Source of the DNA: Lachnospiraceae bacterium
GTDB lineage: Bacteria > Bacillota > Clostridia > Lachnospirales > Lachnospiraceae
Reading direction: 5' to 3'
Length of the DNA: 40,961 nucleotides
Assembly: GCA_024698345.1 (NCBI GenBank)
Contig: JAILRH010000139.1
Coordinates: 1-40,961 of the forward strand
Below are positions 1 to 7,510 of this stretch, one piece after another; the first letter of the stretch is position 1; the number at the start of each line of letters is the position of its first letter. The translations under genes and the position numbers were made by a program. Below the pieces are notes generated by a model. The model did not search any database. It had not been told where the DNA came from and worked only from the letters and a program-made list of their open reading frames with translations.

Positions 1-270
1 GGAATGCCGAACATAACACTCTTTCCCAACATGTCGTGCATCCCATCTTAAAAAAAACATCGTATGGGATGCCGTACATAACAATCTTACCCAAAATGTC
101 GTGCATCCCATTTAGAAAAAACATCGTATGGGATGCCGTACATAACATTCTAACCCAAAATGTCGTGCATCCCAATTGGAAAAAACATCTTGCGGGATGC
201 CGTACATAACTTTTCACCATAAATCACCTACATCCCTTTTCAAGAAAATCCTTCGTGGGATGCCGAACTG
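1..270. repeat. 64-bp direct repeat array with inverted arms
   Basis: Units begin at 1, 66, 130, 194 and 257 (the last only a stub), spaced 63-65 bp. Within a unit the left arm GGGATGC-CGT-ACAT faces the right arm ATGT-CGT-GCATCCC, so each unit can fold into a hairpin with a small symmetric internal loop. Units 2 and 3 are nearly perfect. Unit 1 has GGAATGC in the left arm and unit 4 has a decayed right arm. The array may extend left of the window. No reading frame is conserved through it. Function unknown; it could be a structured 3' region of an upstream gene or a REP-like repeat family. Confidence 0.8.
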
Positions 271-320
271 TTATTTCAAAATCCGTTTATATAATTGCTG
301 TTCTTGTTATTTTTGAAATC

Positions 321-419
321 TTCTTAAATACACATTTCAAAAAAACTATATAAACTTCTTAAATACACATTTCAAAAAAACTATATAATCTTCTGAAATA
401 CACATTTCAAAAACTATAA
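321..419. repeat. 35-bp tandem repeat, about three copies
   Basis: Copies begin at 321, 356 and 391. Each starts TTCTTAAATACACATTTC (TTCTGAAAT... in the third), runs into an A-tract and ends near CTATATAA. The third copy is shortened. It lies between the 64-bp array and the first promoter. No function can be read from it. Confidence 0.75.
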
Positions 420-611
420 AAAACAAAAAGTGTGTTAGAAAATTTGGGAGTGTTAAGCCCAATATATAGGTCAAATAAGGAAGATTTTGCAATATATAGT
501 GCATTTAGGACAAAGTGCAAAAAAATGTTTTCACAATGGATGTGTAATATTGATAATAAAATTGATTCATAATGTAAAAAAAATGTAAAAAATGTACAAT
601 GGAAACGCACG
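420..611. other. AT-rich non-coding stretch
   Basis: About 190 bases with no convincing gene on either strand. It has A-rich runs and two similar ATTGATAATAA stretches (near 549 and 628), the second of which forms part of the promoter of the first gene. I see no hairpin terminator or known RNA here. Confidence 0.5.
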
Positions 612-623
612 AAAAACGTTTTT
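612..623. promoter_or_regulatory. palindromic operator, LacI-family type (copy 1)
   Basis: AAAAACGTTTTT is a perfect 12-bp palindrome centred on CG, the usual centre of LacI-family operators. It lies 5 bp upstream of the -35 box of the promoter at 629-657. The same 12 bp occurs once more in the window, at 25030-25041, in nearly the same place relative to the promoter of the GH94 gene. The LacI-family protein encoded at 17435-18442 is the obvious candidate to bind both. It is not a good cre site for CcpA because the TG...CA flanks are missing. Confidence 0.7.
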
Positions 624-628
624 GCTTA

Positions 629-657
629 TTGATAATAATGTAGCAATATGCTAAAAT
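629..657 (+). promoter_or_regulatory. sigma-A promoter of the glucan operon
   Basis: TTGATA (629-634), a 17-bp spacer, then TAAAAT (652-657), with TGC just before the -10 (extended -10). Transcription would start near 664, about 68 bases before the first start codon. Confidence 0.6.
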
Positions 658-731
658 AAACGCAGAATAAACACTATGTGAATTCTATGTAGGTGAAAGA
701 ATTTTGCAAAATAAAAGGAGGAACAAGCAAA

Positions 732-2414
732 ATGAGAAAATTTGCAAGCAGAGCAATGGCTTTAGGACTCTGTGTAACATTGGGAGCTTCTGCATTCGCT
801 ATGACAGGATGTAAGAAGTCTGAGAAGAAAGGCGAATCTGGATCAAGTAATGCACTTGAGGAGACAGGTCTTGATAAGAACGCCGAAGGTGATATTTCAA
901 TCATGCTTTGGGCTGGTGACAGTAACTACTATCAGGATCTCGGACACATGGATCTCTCAAAGGATGATCTTAAGTCACAGAACGTTGCAGCTGTATATGC
1001 AGTAGCAAAGAAGTTCAATGAGACATATCCAAACATCAAGATTAACCTTTGGGCTAAGACAGGTGATCCAAACCAGGTTAACACACCAACATGGGATCAG
1101 GAAATCGAAAACTTCAAGTCTTCATACGGAAAGTATGCTGATATTTGGGCTTCTACAGACGTAGTTGGAGATATCAAGAAAGGTATCGTAGCTGACTTGT
1201 CAGTATACAAGGACACAGGAGTATACAAATCTTACAACAAGACACTTATGGACTACTTAAACTACTACGGATTCCAGGCAGGACTTCCATCATACTCAAT
1301 TCCTTGGGGCGTTTGGGTTAACAAGTCACTTGCTGAGGAGAACAATATCGAAGTTCCGGATCCAGATTGGGATATTGATGAATACACAGATTTTGCTACA
1401 TCAGGCGATGGCAAGACATTCTGGGGTGCTATGAGCGTTCCAACAGCATTCATCGAAACCGGAACAAAAGATATCAACGCAAAGATCGCAGCTTCAGACA
1501 GCAAGTCTACAGAGTTTGTTGACCTTGCATCAGATGCAGTTCAGGATTTGATCGAGTATGTACCTGAATGGGCATCAGATTCAATCAACGCTCAGGCAGG
1601 ACTTGGAAAGGTACCTGAAGATATCGTATCAGAGAGTGCTTCTTACGAATGGAACTACTTCTGTAACAACAGAATCTTATCATTAGACGGAAGCCCATGG
1701 CAGTTAACAGCTGCAGCTGATCCAAACGCTATCGGCGGTATCGGAACTGTTCAGGCATCAGATTGGGATATTTATCCTAGACCAAAGACAGACTACTGTG
1801 ATAACACAGTTGGTATCGTAGTTGATCCAATTTGTCTTCACAATTATGCAGAAGATGATAAGAACTCAGAGTGGAGTGAAGAAGAAAAGAACAAATTGCT
1901 CATCACTTACACATTTGCAACATATTGGACAGCCAGCACAGAAGCTAAGCAGGCAATCGCTGACACAATGTACAAGAGTGGATCAACATACAAGAGCGCT
2001 ATGAATGATTCATTCCCAGTAGTTAAAGCAGGTAAAGATTACGACGCTCAGATGGATATCTGGTACAGCATTGATGCTCATAAGAGATATGCAGACAAAG
2101 AAAAGATGCCTGGATTTGCTCAGGTAGTTAAGATCTTCGGTACAGAAGGTGCAACATGGGATTACTCAGATAAGTGCTTCCCATGTACAATCACAGAGAA
2201 CGGAGAAACAACATCTTGCTTATTCGAGTGGAAGAACATGTGGAATGGTGATATCGCTGGTTCTTACCAGACAGAGCCTGACTGGGTAAGTAACGTTAAG
2301 AGTAGACTTGTAGATTGGAACAAGACAATCAACGGACGTTTCGTTACAGCTCAGGAACAGCTTAAGGAAGCATTGAAACAGTACTATGGATTTACAGATG
2401 ATCAGTTCAAATAA
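732..2414 (+). CDS. sugar ABC transporter solute-binding lipoprotein
   Basis: A 560-residue extracellular solute-binding protein of the carbohydrate (family 1) type. I place the start at 732, behind AAAGGAGG, rather than at an upstream in-frame codon, because this gives a clean lipoprotein signal: MRKFASRAM..., a hydrophobic stretch, and the lipobox AMTGC with the lipidated Cys about 24 residues in. The mature protein starts with a Ser/Gly/Lys/Glu-rich linker, then the SBP fold (for example the FNETYPNIKINLWAK region). It leads the operon that also holds two GH16 glucanases and phosphorylases, so beta-1,3-gluco-oligosaccharides are the likely ligand; this is inferred from context, not from ligand residues. 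The operator and promoter just upstream suggest control by the local LacI-type protein. A strong hairpin after the gene may raise its expression above that of the permease genes. Confidence 0.9.
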   Translation: MRKFASRAMALGLCVTLGASAFAMTGCKKSEKKGESGSSNALEETGLDKNAEGDISIMLWAGDSNYYQDLGHMDLSKDDLKSQNVAAVYAVAKKFNETYPNIKINLWAKTGDPNQVNTPTWDQEIENFKSSYGKYADIWASTDVVGDIKKGIVADLSVYKDTGVYKSYNKTLMDYLNYYGFQAGLPSYSIPWGVWVNKSLAEENNIEVPDPDWDIDEYTDFATSGDGKTFWGAMSVPTAFIETGTKDINAKIAASDSKSTEFVDLASDAVQDLIEYVPEWASDSINAQAGLGKVPEDIVSESASYEWNYFCNNRILSLDGSPWQLTAAADPNAIGGIGTVQASDWDIYPRPKTDYCDNTVGIVVDPICLHNYAEDDKNSEWSEEEKNKLLITYTFATYWTASTEAKQAIADTMYKSGSTYKSAMNDSFPVVKAGKDYDAQMDIWYSIDAHKRYADKEKMPGFAQVVKIFGTEGATWDYSDKCFPCTITENGETTSCLFEWKNMWNGDIAGSYQTEPDWVSNVKSRLVDWNKTINGRFVTAQEQLKEALKQYYGFTDDQFK

Positions 2415-2422
2415 GAATTGTG

Positions 2423-2474
2423 AATAAGACTTACAAATAAGACTTACAAATAAGACTTACAAATGACACTTAGA
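2423..2474 (+). repeat. 13-bp tandem repeat after the first gene
   Basis: Three perfect copies of AATAAGACTTACA at 2423, 2436 and 2449, followed by a decayed fourth copy at 2462. It lies just after the stop codon of the solute-binding lipoprotein gene, upstream of the intercistronic hairpin. Looks like slippage-generated sequence. Confidence 0.8.
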
Positions 2475-2524
2475 TGAATGGTCAAAATAAATCAAATAAG
2501 TACAACTTTTAAATAATAACAATT

Positions 2525-2562
2525 GCGGAACTGGTTTTGCACAAAAACATAGTTCCGCTTTT
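2525..2562 (+). promoter_or_regulatory. intercistronic stem-loop (partial terminator or mRNA stabiliser)
   Basis: Perfect 8-bp stem GCGGAACT (2525-2532) / AGTTCCGC (2551-2558), with further pairing GTTTT/AAAAC inside the loop, then TTTT. It sits in the 167-bp gap between the first and second genes of the operon, 20 bp before the next start codon. Such elements commonly lower expression of permease genes relative to the binding protein; that role is inferred here. Confidence 0.7.
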
Positions 2563-2581
2563 GCGCAAAGGAAGGACAACA

Positions 2582-5500
2582 ATGATGAAGAAAAAAGTTT
2601 TATTTATTTCTATACCGATAGTTATCATTGTTGCAGCAGTTTTAGTTTGGTTCTTTGCATTCAGATCAACCGGAGAATATATAAAGGATGTTGATAAAGC
2701 TGAGTTAGACAAGGCTTTCAACTTACTTGCCAATTCTTATCTTGATGATGGAGAGAGCCCTGAAGTTTACTATACAGACTTCATTGCTGCAAAAGGAGAC
2801 AAGGTTGGAGAAGGTGAACAGGAAGTTAGTGTATCGGAGGGTGTGAACGCTCAGGATTTCTACGCTGACAATTCTGAAGAATTCAAAGATATCCCTGCAT
2901 CTTTTACTGAGTACAGCAGTCAGGTAAAAGGACTTGGTTATCTCGATGACGCAGAATATGTTGTTAATGTTGACAAGGAAGGAATGTACTACCTCACATT
3001 AGATTACATTTCTATCACAAAAGGAATGTCAGATTACACAGCCAGCGTTTTGATAAACGGAGAATCACAGTTCCAGGAAGCAAAATCAGTTGTGTTCACA
3101 ATGAAATGGACAGACACAAAAGATTTTACTACTGATAAGTATGGTGATGAAATGCCGCCTACTCAGACTAAGGTTGATGAGTGGGACAGATCACCAATTT
3201 ACAATAATACATACGTATCAACAACTCCACTTTGCTTCTATTTAAATAAAGGTGAGAATGTTGTTACAATCAAGAATGAGTCATCAGCCGGATTAGTATT
3301 AGGTTCGATGACTATTAGTGCTGCTAAGGACAACACTCCTTCATACAAGGATTATGCAGCAAAACATTCAAGCGACAAGGTTGTATCTAAAGATGCCTAC
3401 CAGTTAATCAATGCAATTGATTACACAAGAAAGAATTCTACACAGGCAATCTACGAATCAAAAGCAAATTCTGCACTTACACCATTCGACGTAGATGATG
3501 ATAAATTAAACATTATGACATGGAACGAAGCAGGAACAGAACTTACATACAGTTTCGAAGCCAAGGAAACAGGTCTGTACAAACTTGCTTTGCACATGCA
3601 GAACAACAAAGATGAGTTCTCTTCTTTTGCGAAGATTAGTATTGACGGTGAAGTTCCATTTGCCGAACTTAACAACTTTGAGATCAAGTCTGATAAATCA
3701 GGTTGGCAGAATGTCAAAGTTGCTGACAAGGATGGCAATGATTATCTTATTTATATCGAAAAAGGTGATCACGAACTCACAATCAAGTCAGAAATCTCAC
3801 CGGTTATGGAAGCATACAGATATGCGCTTCTTATTGAGCAGCACGTTACTCAGTTCCAGCTTGCAATCACAAAGATTACAGGTAAGGATGTAGATAGAGA
3901 CAGAGCATGGAAGATGACAAAATATATTCCTGAGATCAAAGATTATCTTGAAGCATATCAGACACTCATTACTCATATGAGATTCTTACTTCAGGATTAC
4001 TCTGAAGACGGTAACGAAGGAGCGATCCTTGCATACCTTGATCAGGCAGAATTATTCATCAGTAAGGATCTTGAATATCCGGATGAGATTGCTCTTTACA
4101 CAGCCAACCTCACAGGAGCGGACAACTCTGTACTCACATCACTCAGTAACTTTACAACAGGACTTCTTGCTGACAAGTTGTCTCTGGATGCAATTTATGC
4201 ATATGGAGATTCAAAGATTCCAAGAGCAAATCAGTCAGGAATTAAGAGCTTTGGAATTGGAGTAAAACAGTTAGTTAATACATTCGTTTCAAAGAAATAT
4301 TCAAATGATATAACAAAAGAAGATGAAAAGACAGTAACAATTTGGATGAATAAGGCTGTTACATATGTTGACCTTATTCAGAAAATGGCGGATACTCAGT
4401 TTACTCCTGAGACAGGAATAAAGGTAAGAGTTACTCCAATGCCTGATGCAAACAAGATTTCAATGGCTGTTGCAGCAAACGAAACACCTGATCTCGCATT
4501 GGAACTTTCATCATTCATGCCATTTGACCTTGCCAGCCGTAATGCAATTTACAACATGGCAAACTTCGATGATTTCTGGCAGACTGCAACAAGATTCCCT
4601 TCAGGAAGTTTTGTTTCTTATGTATATAATGAAGGAGTATATGCTATTCCTGAAACAACAGATTTCAACGCTATTATATATAGAAAAGATATTTTTGACA
4701 GTTTGGGACTTGAAGTTCCTAACACATGGGATGATCTTGTTAAGATTCTTCCAACACTTCAGAGATACGGTATGAACTTCTACCACAATATCGGTGTAGC
4801 TGATGTAAGTTACAAGTGGTTCTACCAGACAACACCAATGCTTCTTCAGAATGGTGGAAAGTTATATGAAGACGACGGAACAAGAACAGCTATCGACAGT
4901 AAAGAGGCTGTAGCAGGAATCCAGAGACTCGGTGATTTGTTCACTAAGTACTCACTTCCTACATCAGTAGGTAGATTCTTCAACTCGTTTAGATATTCAC
5001 AGCTTCCAATCGGTATTATCGGTATGGAAGATTATACACTTATCAAGAACGGTGCACCTGAGCTTAGCGGTCAGTGGGCAATCGCTCCATATATCGGAAC
5101 AGAGCAGGCAGATGGTTCAATCAACAGAACATTCGTTGCAAATGGACAGGGTGCGGTTATGTTCAAAGAAAAAGGACAGGATCCAAAATCAGCGCCAACA
5201 GATAAGCAGAAAGATGCATGGGAATTCCTTAAATGGTGGACAAGTCAGGAAGTTCAGACAAACTACGCATACACACTTCGTTCAACATACGGAAAGAACT
5301 ACTTCTGGCTTTCAGCTAACCTTGAAGCACTCAAGGATGTTCCTATGGATGAGGGTGACAAACAGATCGTTCTCGAACAGGTTAACTACGTAACTGACGT
5401 ATCAAGAACACCTGGTCAGTACTTATTAGAGAGAACAATTTCTAACATATGGACAACAATGGTATTCGACGGAACACCTGCACAGGTAGCTGTAGACGAA

Positions 5501-5656
5501 GCTAAGTTGGAAGTAAACAGAGAAATTCAGAGAAAGATGACAGAATTAGGATTCTTCGATGCTGACGGAGAACAGATTAAAGATTATGTTATCAGAGGAA
5601 AAGATTGGATTCAGCAGAAACAAGATGAAGCAAGAGGGGAAGGAGGAATTGAATAA
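2582..5656 (+). CDS. membrane-anchored carbohydrate-module/solute-binding fusion protein
   Basis: 1024 residues. Start chosen at 2582 (GGAAGGACAACAATG); 2585 is equally possible. The N-terminus MMKKKVLFISIPIVI... is one hydrophobic segment of about 22 residues with no lipobox and no clear cleavage site, so it is probably a membrane anchor. Residues roughly 60-260 and 315-410 look like two beta-sandwich carbohydrate-binding modules (CBM6/35-like, from patterns such as YYLTLDY...ASVLINGE and GLYKLALHM...AKISIDGE). A helical connector follows at about 420-575. A family-1 solute-binding domain fills residues 580-1000 (TPDLALELSS, TTDFNAIIYRKDIFDSLGLE). The stop codon overlaps the next start (TAATG). 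A binding protein this long is unusual: typical ones are 400-550 residues. It may hold polymer or long oligomers next to the permeases encoded downstream. Confidence 0.8.
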   Translation: MMKKKVLFISIPIVIIVAAVLVWFFAFRSTGEYIKDVDKAELDKAFNLLANSYLDDGESPEVYYTDFIAAKGDKVGEGEQEVSVSEGVNAQDFYADNSEEFKDIPASFTEYSSQVKGLGYLDDAEYVVNVDKEGMYYLTLDYISITKGMSDYTASVLINGESQFQEAKSVVFTMKWTDTKDFTTDKYGDEMPPTQTKVDEWDRSPIYNNTYVSTTPLCFYLNKGENVVTIKNESSAGLVLGSMTISAAKDNTPSYKDYAAKHSSDKVVSKDAYQLINAIDYTRKNSTQAIYESKANSALTPFDVDDDKLNIMTWNEAGTELTYSFEAKETGLYKLALHMQNNKDEFSSFAKISIDGEVPFAELNNFEIKSDKSGWQNVKVADKDGNDYLIYIEKGDHELTIKSEISPVMEAYRYALLIEQHVTQFQLAITKITGKDVDRDRAWKMTKYIPEIKDYLEAYQTLITHMRFLLQDYSEDGNEGAILAYLDQAELFISKDLEYPDEIALYTANLTGADNSVLTSLSNFTTGLLADKLSLDAIYAYGDSKIPRANQSGIKSFGIGVKQLVNTFVSKKYSNDITKEDEKTVTIWMNKAVTYVDLIQKMADTQFTPETGIKVRVTPMPDANKISMAVAANETPDLALELSSFMPFDLASRNAIYNMANFDDFWQTATRFPSGSFVSYVYNEGVYAIPETTDFNAIIYRKDIFDSLGLEVPNTWDDLVKILPTLQRYGMNFYHNIGVADVSYKWFYQTTPMLLQNGGKLYEDDGTRTAIDSKEAVAGIQRLGDLFTKYSLPTSVGRFFNSFRYSQLPIGIIGMEDYTLIKNGAPELSGQWAIAPYIGTEQADGSINRTFVANGQGAVMFKEKGQDPKSAPTDKQKDAWEFLKWWTSQEVQTNYAYTLRSTYGKNYFWLSANLEALKDVPMDEGDKQIVLEQVNYVTDVSRTPGQYLLERTISNIWTTMVFDGTPAQVAVDEAKLEVNREIQRKMTELGFFDADGEQIKDYVIRGKDWIQQKQDEARGEGGIE

Positions 5657-6606
5657 TGGCAAGAAAGAAAAATATGCCAGAGGGCATAACTCCAAATGCC
5701 TCTCATAAGAGAATGGTAGATACAGACTGGTTTAGAGGACTCGTGTTGTTGCTTCCATATGCACTTATGTTTGCAACATTCATTCTCGCACCGGTTATGA
5801 TTGCAGTAGGACTTTCATTTACTCACTTTGATGTTGTAAATGATCCTAAGTTTGCCGGACTTGAAAACTACCTCACACTTTTCACAGGTGACGTGGTATT
5901 TATGAAGTACGTTTTACCTAACACGGTAATGTACGCAATTATCGTTGGTATCGGAGGATACGTTTTATCCTTCCTTATGGCGTGGGTACTTGCGCAGGTT
6001 ACACCTAGAGCAAGAACTCTTTACTCATTGGCAATGTACACACCTTCCATGACAGGTCAGTTGATGGTAACAATCATCTTCAAAGCTGCATTCAGTGGTG
6101 ACCAGAATGGTATCGTAAACGCATGGTTATTGCAGCTTAGAGCTATTGACCAGCCTATACAGTGGCTCATTCAGCCTGAGCATTTCATGCAGATTATGAT
6201 TATTGTATCATTGTGGTCTTCAATGGGTATCGGATTCCTTTCAATGCTTTCAGGTATCATGAATATTGATCAGGAATTATACGAAGCAGCTTACGTGGAC
6301 GGACTTAGAAACAGAGCACAGGAGATTATCTACATTACAGTACCATCAATGAAACCACAGATGTTATTCGGTGCGGTTATGTCAATCGTAGGTGCTTTCA
6401 ACATGGGTTGGATTGGTATATCACTTGCAGGTTCGAACCCAACACCGGAATATTCCGGACAGCTTATCGTTAACCACATTGATGACTACGGATATCTCAG
6501 ATACGAGATGGGTTATGCAGCTGCAGTATCAGTTGTACTTCTCTGCCTCGTTTGGATTTGTAGCCAGGTAGCTAATAAGCTATTTACAGAAAAAGAAGAA
6601 TTTTAG
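5656..6606 (+). CDS. sugar ABC transporter permease, MalF-like
   Basis: 316 residues with about six membrane segments and the ABC-permease EAA loop (EAAYVDG starting at Glu210, then ...ITVPSMKP), which docks the ATPase. The start codon overlaps the previous stop by one base, with AAGGAGG just upstream. Together with the next gene it forms a MalF/MalG-like pair, the first of two pairs in this operon. No ATP-binding subunit is encoded in the window, so a shared MsmX-type ATPase encoded elsewhere is expected. Confidence 0.92.
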   Translation: MARKKNMPEGITPNASHKRMVDTDWFRGLVLLLPYALMFATFILAPVMIAVGLSFTHFDVVNDPKFAGLENYLTLFTGDVVFMKYVLPNTVMYAIIVGIGGYVLSFLMAWVLAQVTPRARTLYSLAMYTPSMTGQLMVTIIFKAAFSGDQNGIVNAWLLQLRAIDQPIQWLIQPEHFMQIMIIVSLWSSMGIGFLSMLSGIMNIDQELYEAAYVDGLRNRAQEIIYITVPSMKPQMLFGAVMSIVGAFNMGWIGISLAGSNPTPEYSGQLIVNHIDDYGYLRYEMGYAAAVSVVLLCLVWICSQVANKLFTEKEEF

Positions 6607-6624
6607 AAGGAGGGATAAAGAAAC

Positions 6625-7494
6625 ATGGCAAATTTTCAAGGTTCAAGAATTAACCCAACCAGATTTTCAAAAGGTCAAATAAAATTCCATGCTATAGCGT
6701 TACCGTTATCGATAGCGATGCTTATCCCTATCGTCTACATCATAAACCACGCGTTCAAACCGCTTGGAGAATTATTTGCATTCCCACCGGAAATATTTGT
6801 AAAGCATCCAACATTACAGAACTTCAGAGATCTGTTTAACCTGGGGGGTTCTACAGGTATTCCGATGTCCAGATACTTCTTTAACTCAATGATAGTATCT
6901 GTATTTACAGTTATTTTAAATGTTATTATCACAATTATGGCGGCTTATGTATTCTCAAAGAAGAAGTTTGCAATTAAGGGTGCTTTGTGGGGAATGAACC
7001 AGATGGCGTTGATGTTCGTTACAACAGCCGTTGGTGTTCCACGATTCATCGTTATTACAAAAATGGGATTAGTAAATACATGGTTTGCCCATATTTTACC
7101 GCTCCTTGCAATGCCGGTAGGATTGTTCCTTGTTAAGCAGTTCGTAGACGGTATTCCGGATGCTCTTATCGAAGCAGCCGTAATGGACGGAGCAGGAGAA
7201 CTTACAATTATAGCTAAGGTAATAGTTCCACTTACAAAGCCTGCACTTGCAACATCTATCGTGCTTACATTCCAGGCAGTTTGGAACAACGTAGAAACAT
7301 CAAACAACTTTATCACAGACGAGGCTATGAGAACATTCAACTACTTCGCATCTTCTATTGGAACAAATGCGGCTATGTCAGCGGCAGGTGTTACAGCAGC
7401 GATTGCGGTAATCGTTTTCATTCCGAACTTGATAATATTCATCTGTATGCAGTCTCAGGTTATGAATACTATGAGCCATTCAGGTATCAAGTAG
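6625..7494 (+). CDS. carbohydrate ABC transporter permease, MalG-like
   Basis: 289 residues with six membrane segments. The EAA loop reads EAAVMDGAGELTIIAKVIVP, typical of MalG-like subunits. An AAGGAGGG site lies before the start, 18 bases after the previous stop. It is expected to pair with the permease encoded at 5656-6606. The gene is followed within 16 bases by the NHL/YIP1-like gene, so all are probably on one transcript. Confidence 0.92.
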   Translation: MANFQGSRINPTRFSKGQIKFHAIALPLSIAMLIPIVYIINHAFKPLGELFAFPPEIFVKHPTLQNFRDLFNLGGSTGIPMSRYFFNSMIVSVFTVILNVIITIMAAYVFSKKKFAIKGALWGMNQMALMFVTTAVGVPRFIVITKMGLVNTWFAHILPLLAMPVGLFLVKQFVDGIPDALIEAAVMDGAGELTIIAKVIVPLTKPALATSIVLTFQAVWNNVETSNNFITDEAMRTFNYFASSIGTNAAMSAAGVTAAIAVIVFIPNLIIFICMQSQVMNTMSHSGIK

Positions 7495-7510
7495 GAGGTG
7501 CACTATTATT

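Noticed and set aside
1-270. CRISPR-like array
   Set aside because: Units of 64 bp are similar along their whole length, including what would be spacers, and no cas gene is present.
407-610. 67-residue open frame on the - strand in the first intergenic region
   Set aside because: AT-rich spacer translation rich in Phe, Leu and His, with no ribosome site.
612-623. Catabolite-control (cre) site for CcpA
   Set aside because: The AAACGTTT core is compatible, but both copies lack the flanking TG and CA of the cre consensus. The local LacI-type gene is the simpler explanation, though CcpA is not fully excluded.
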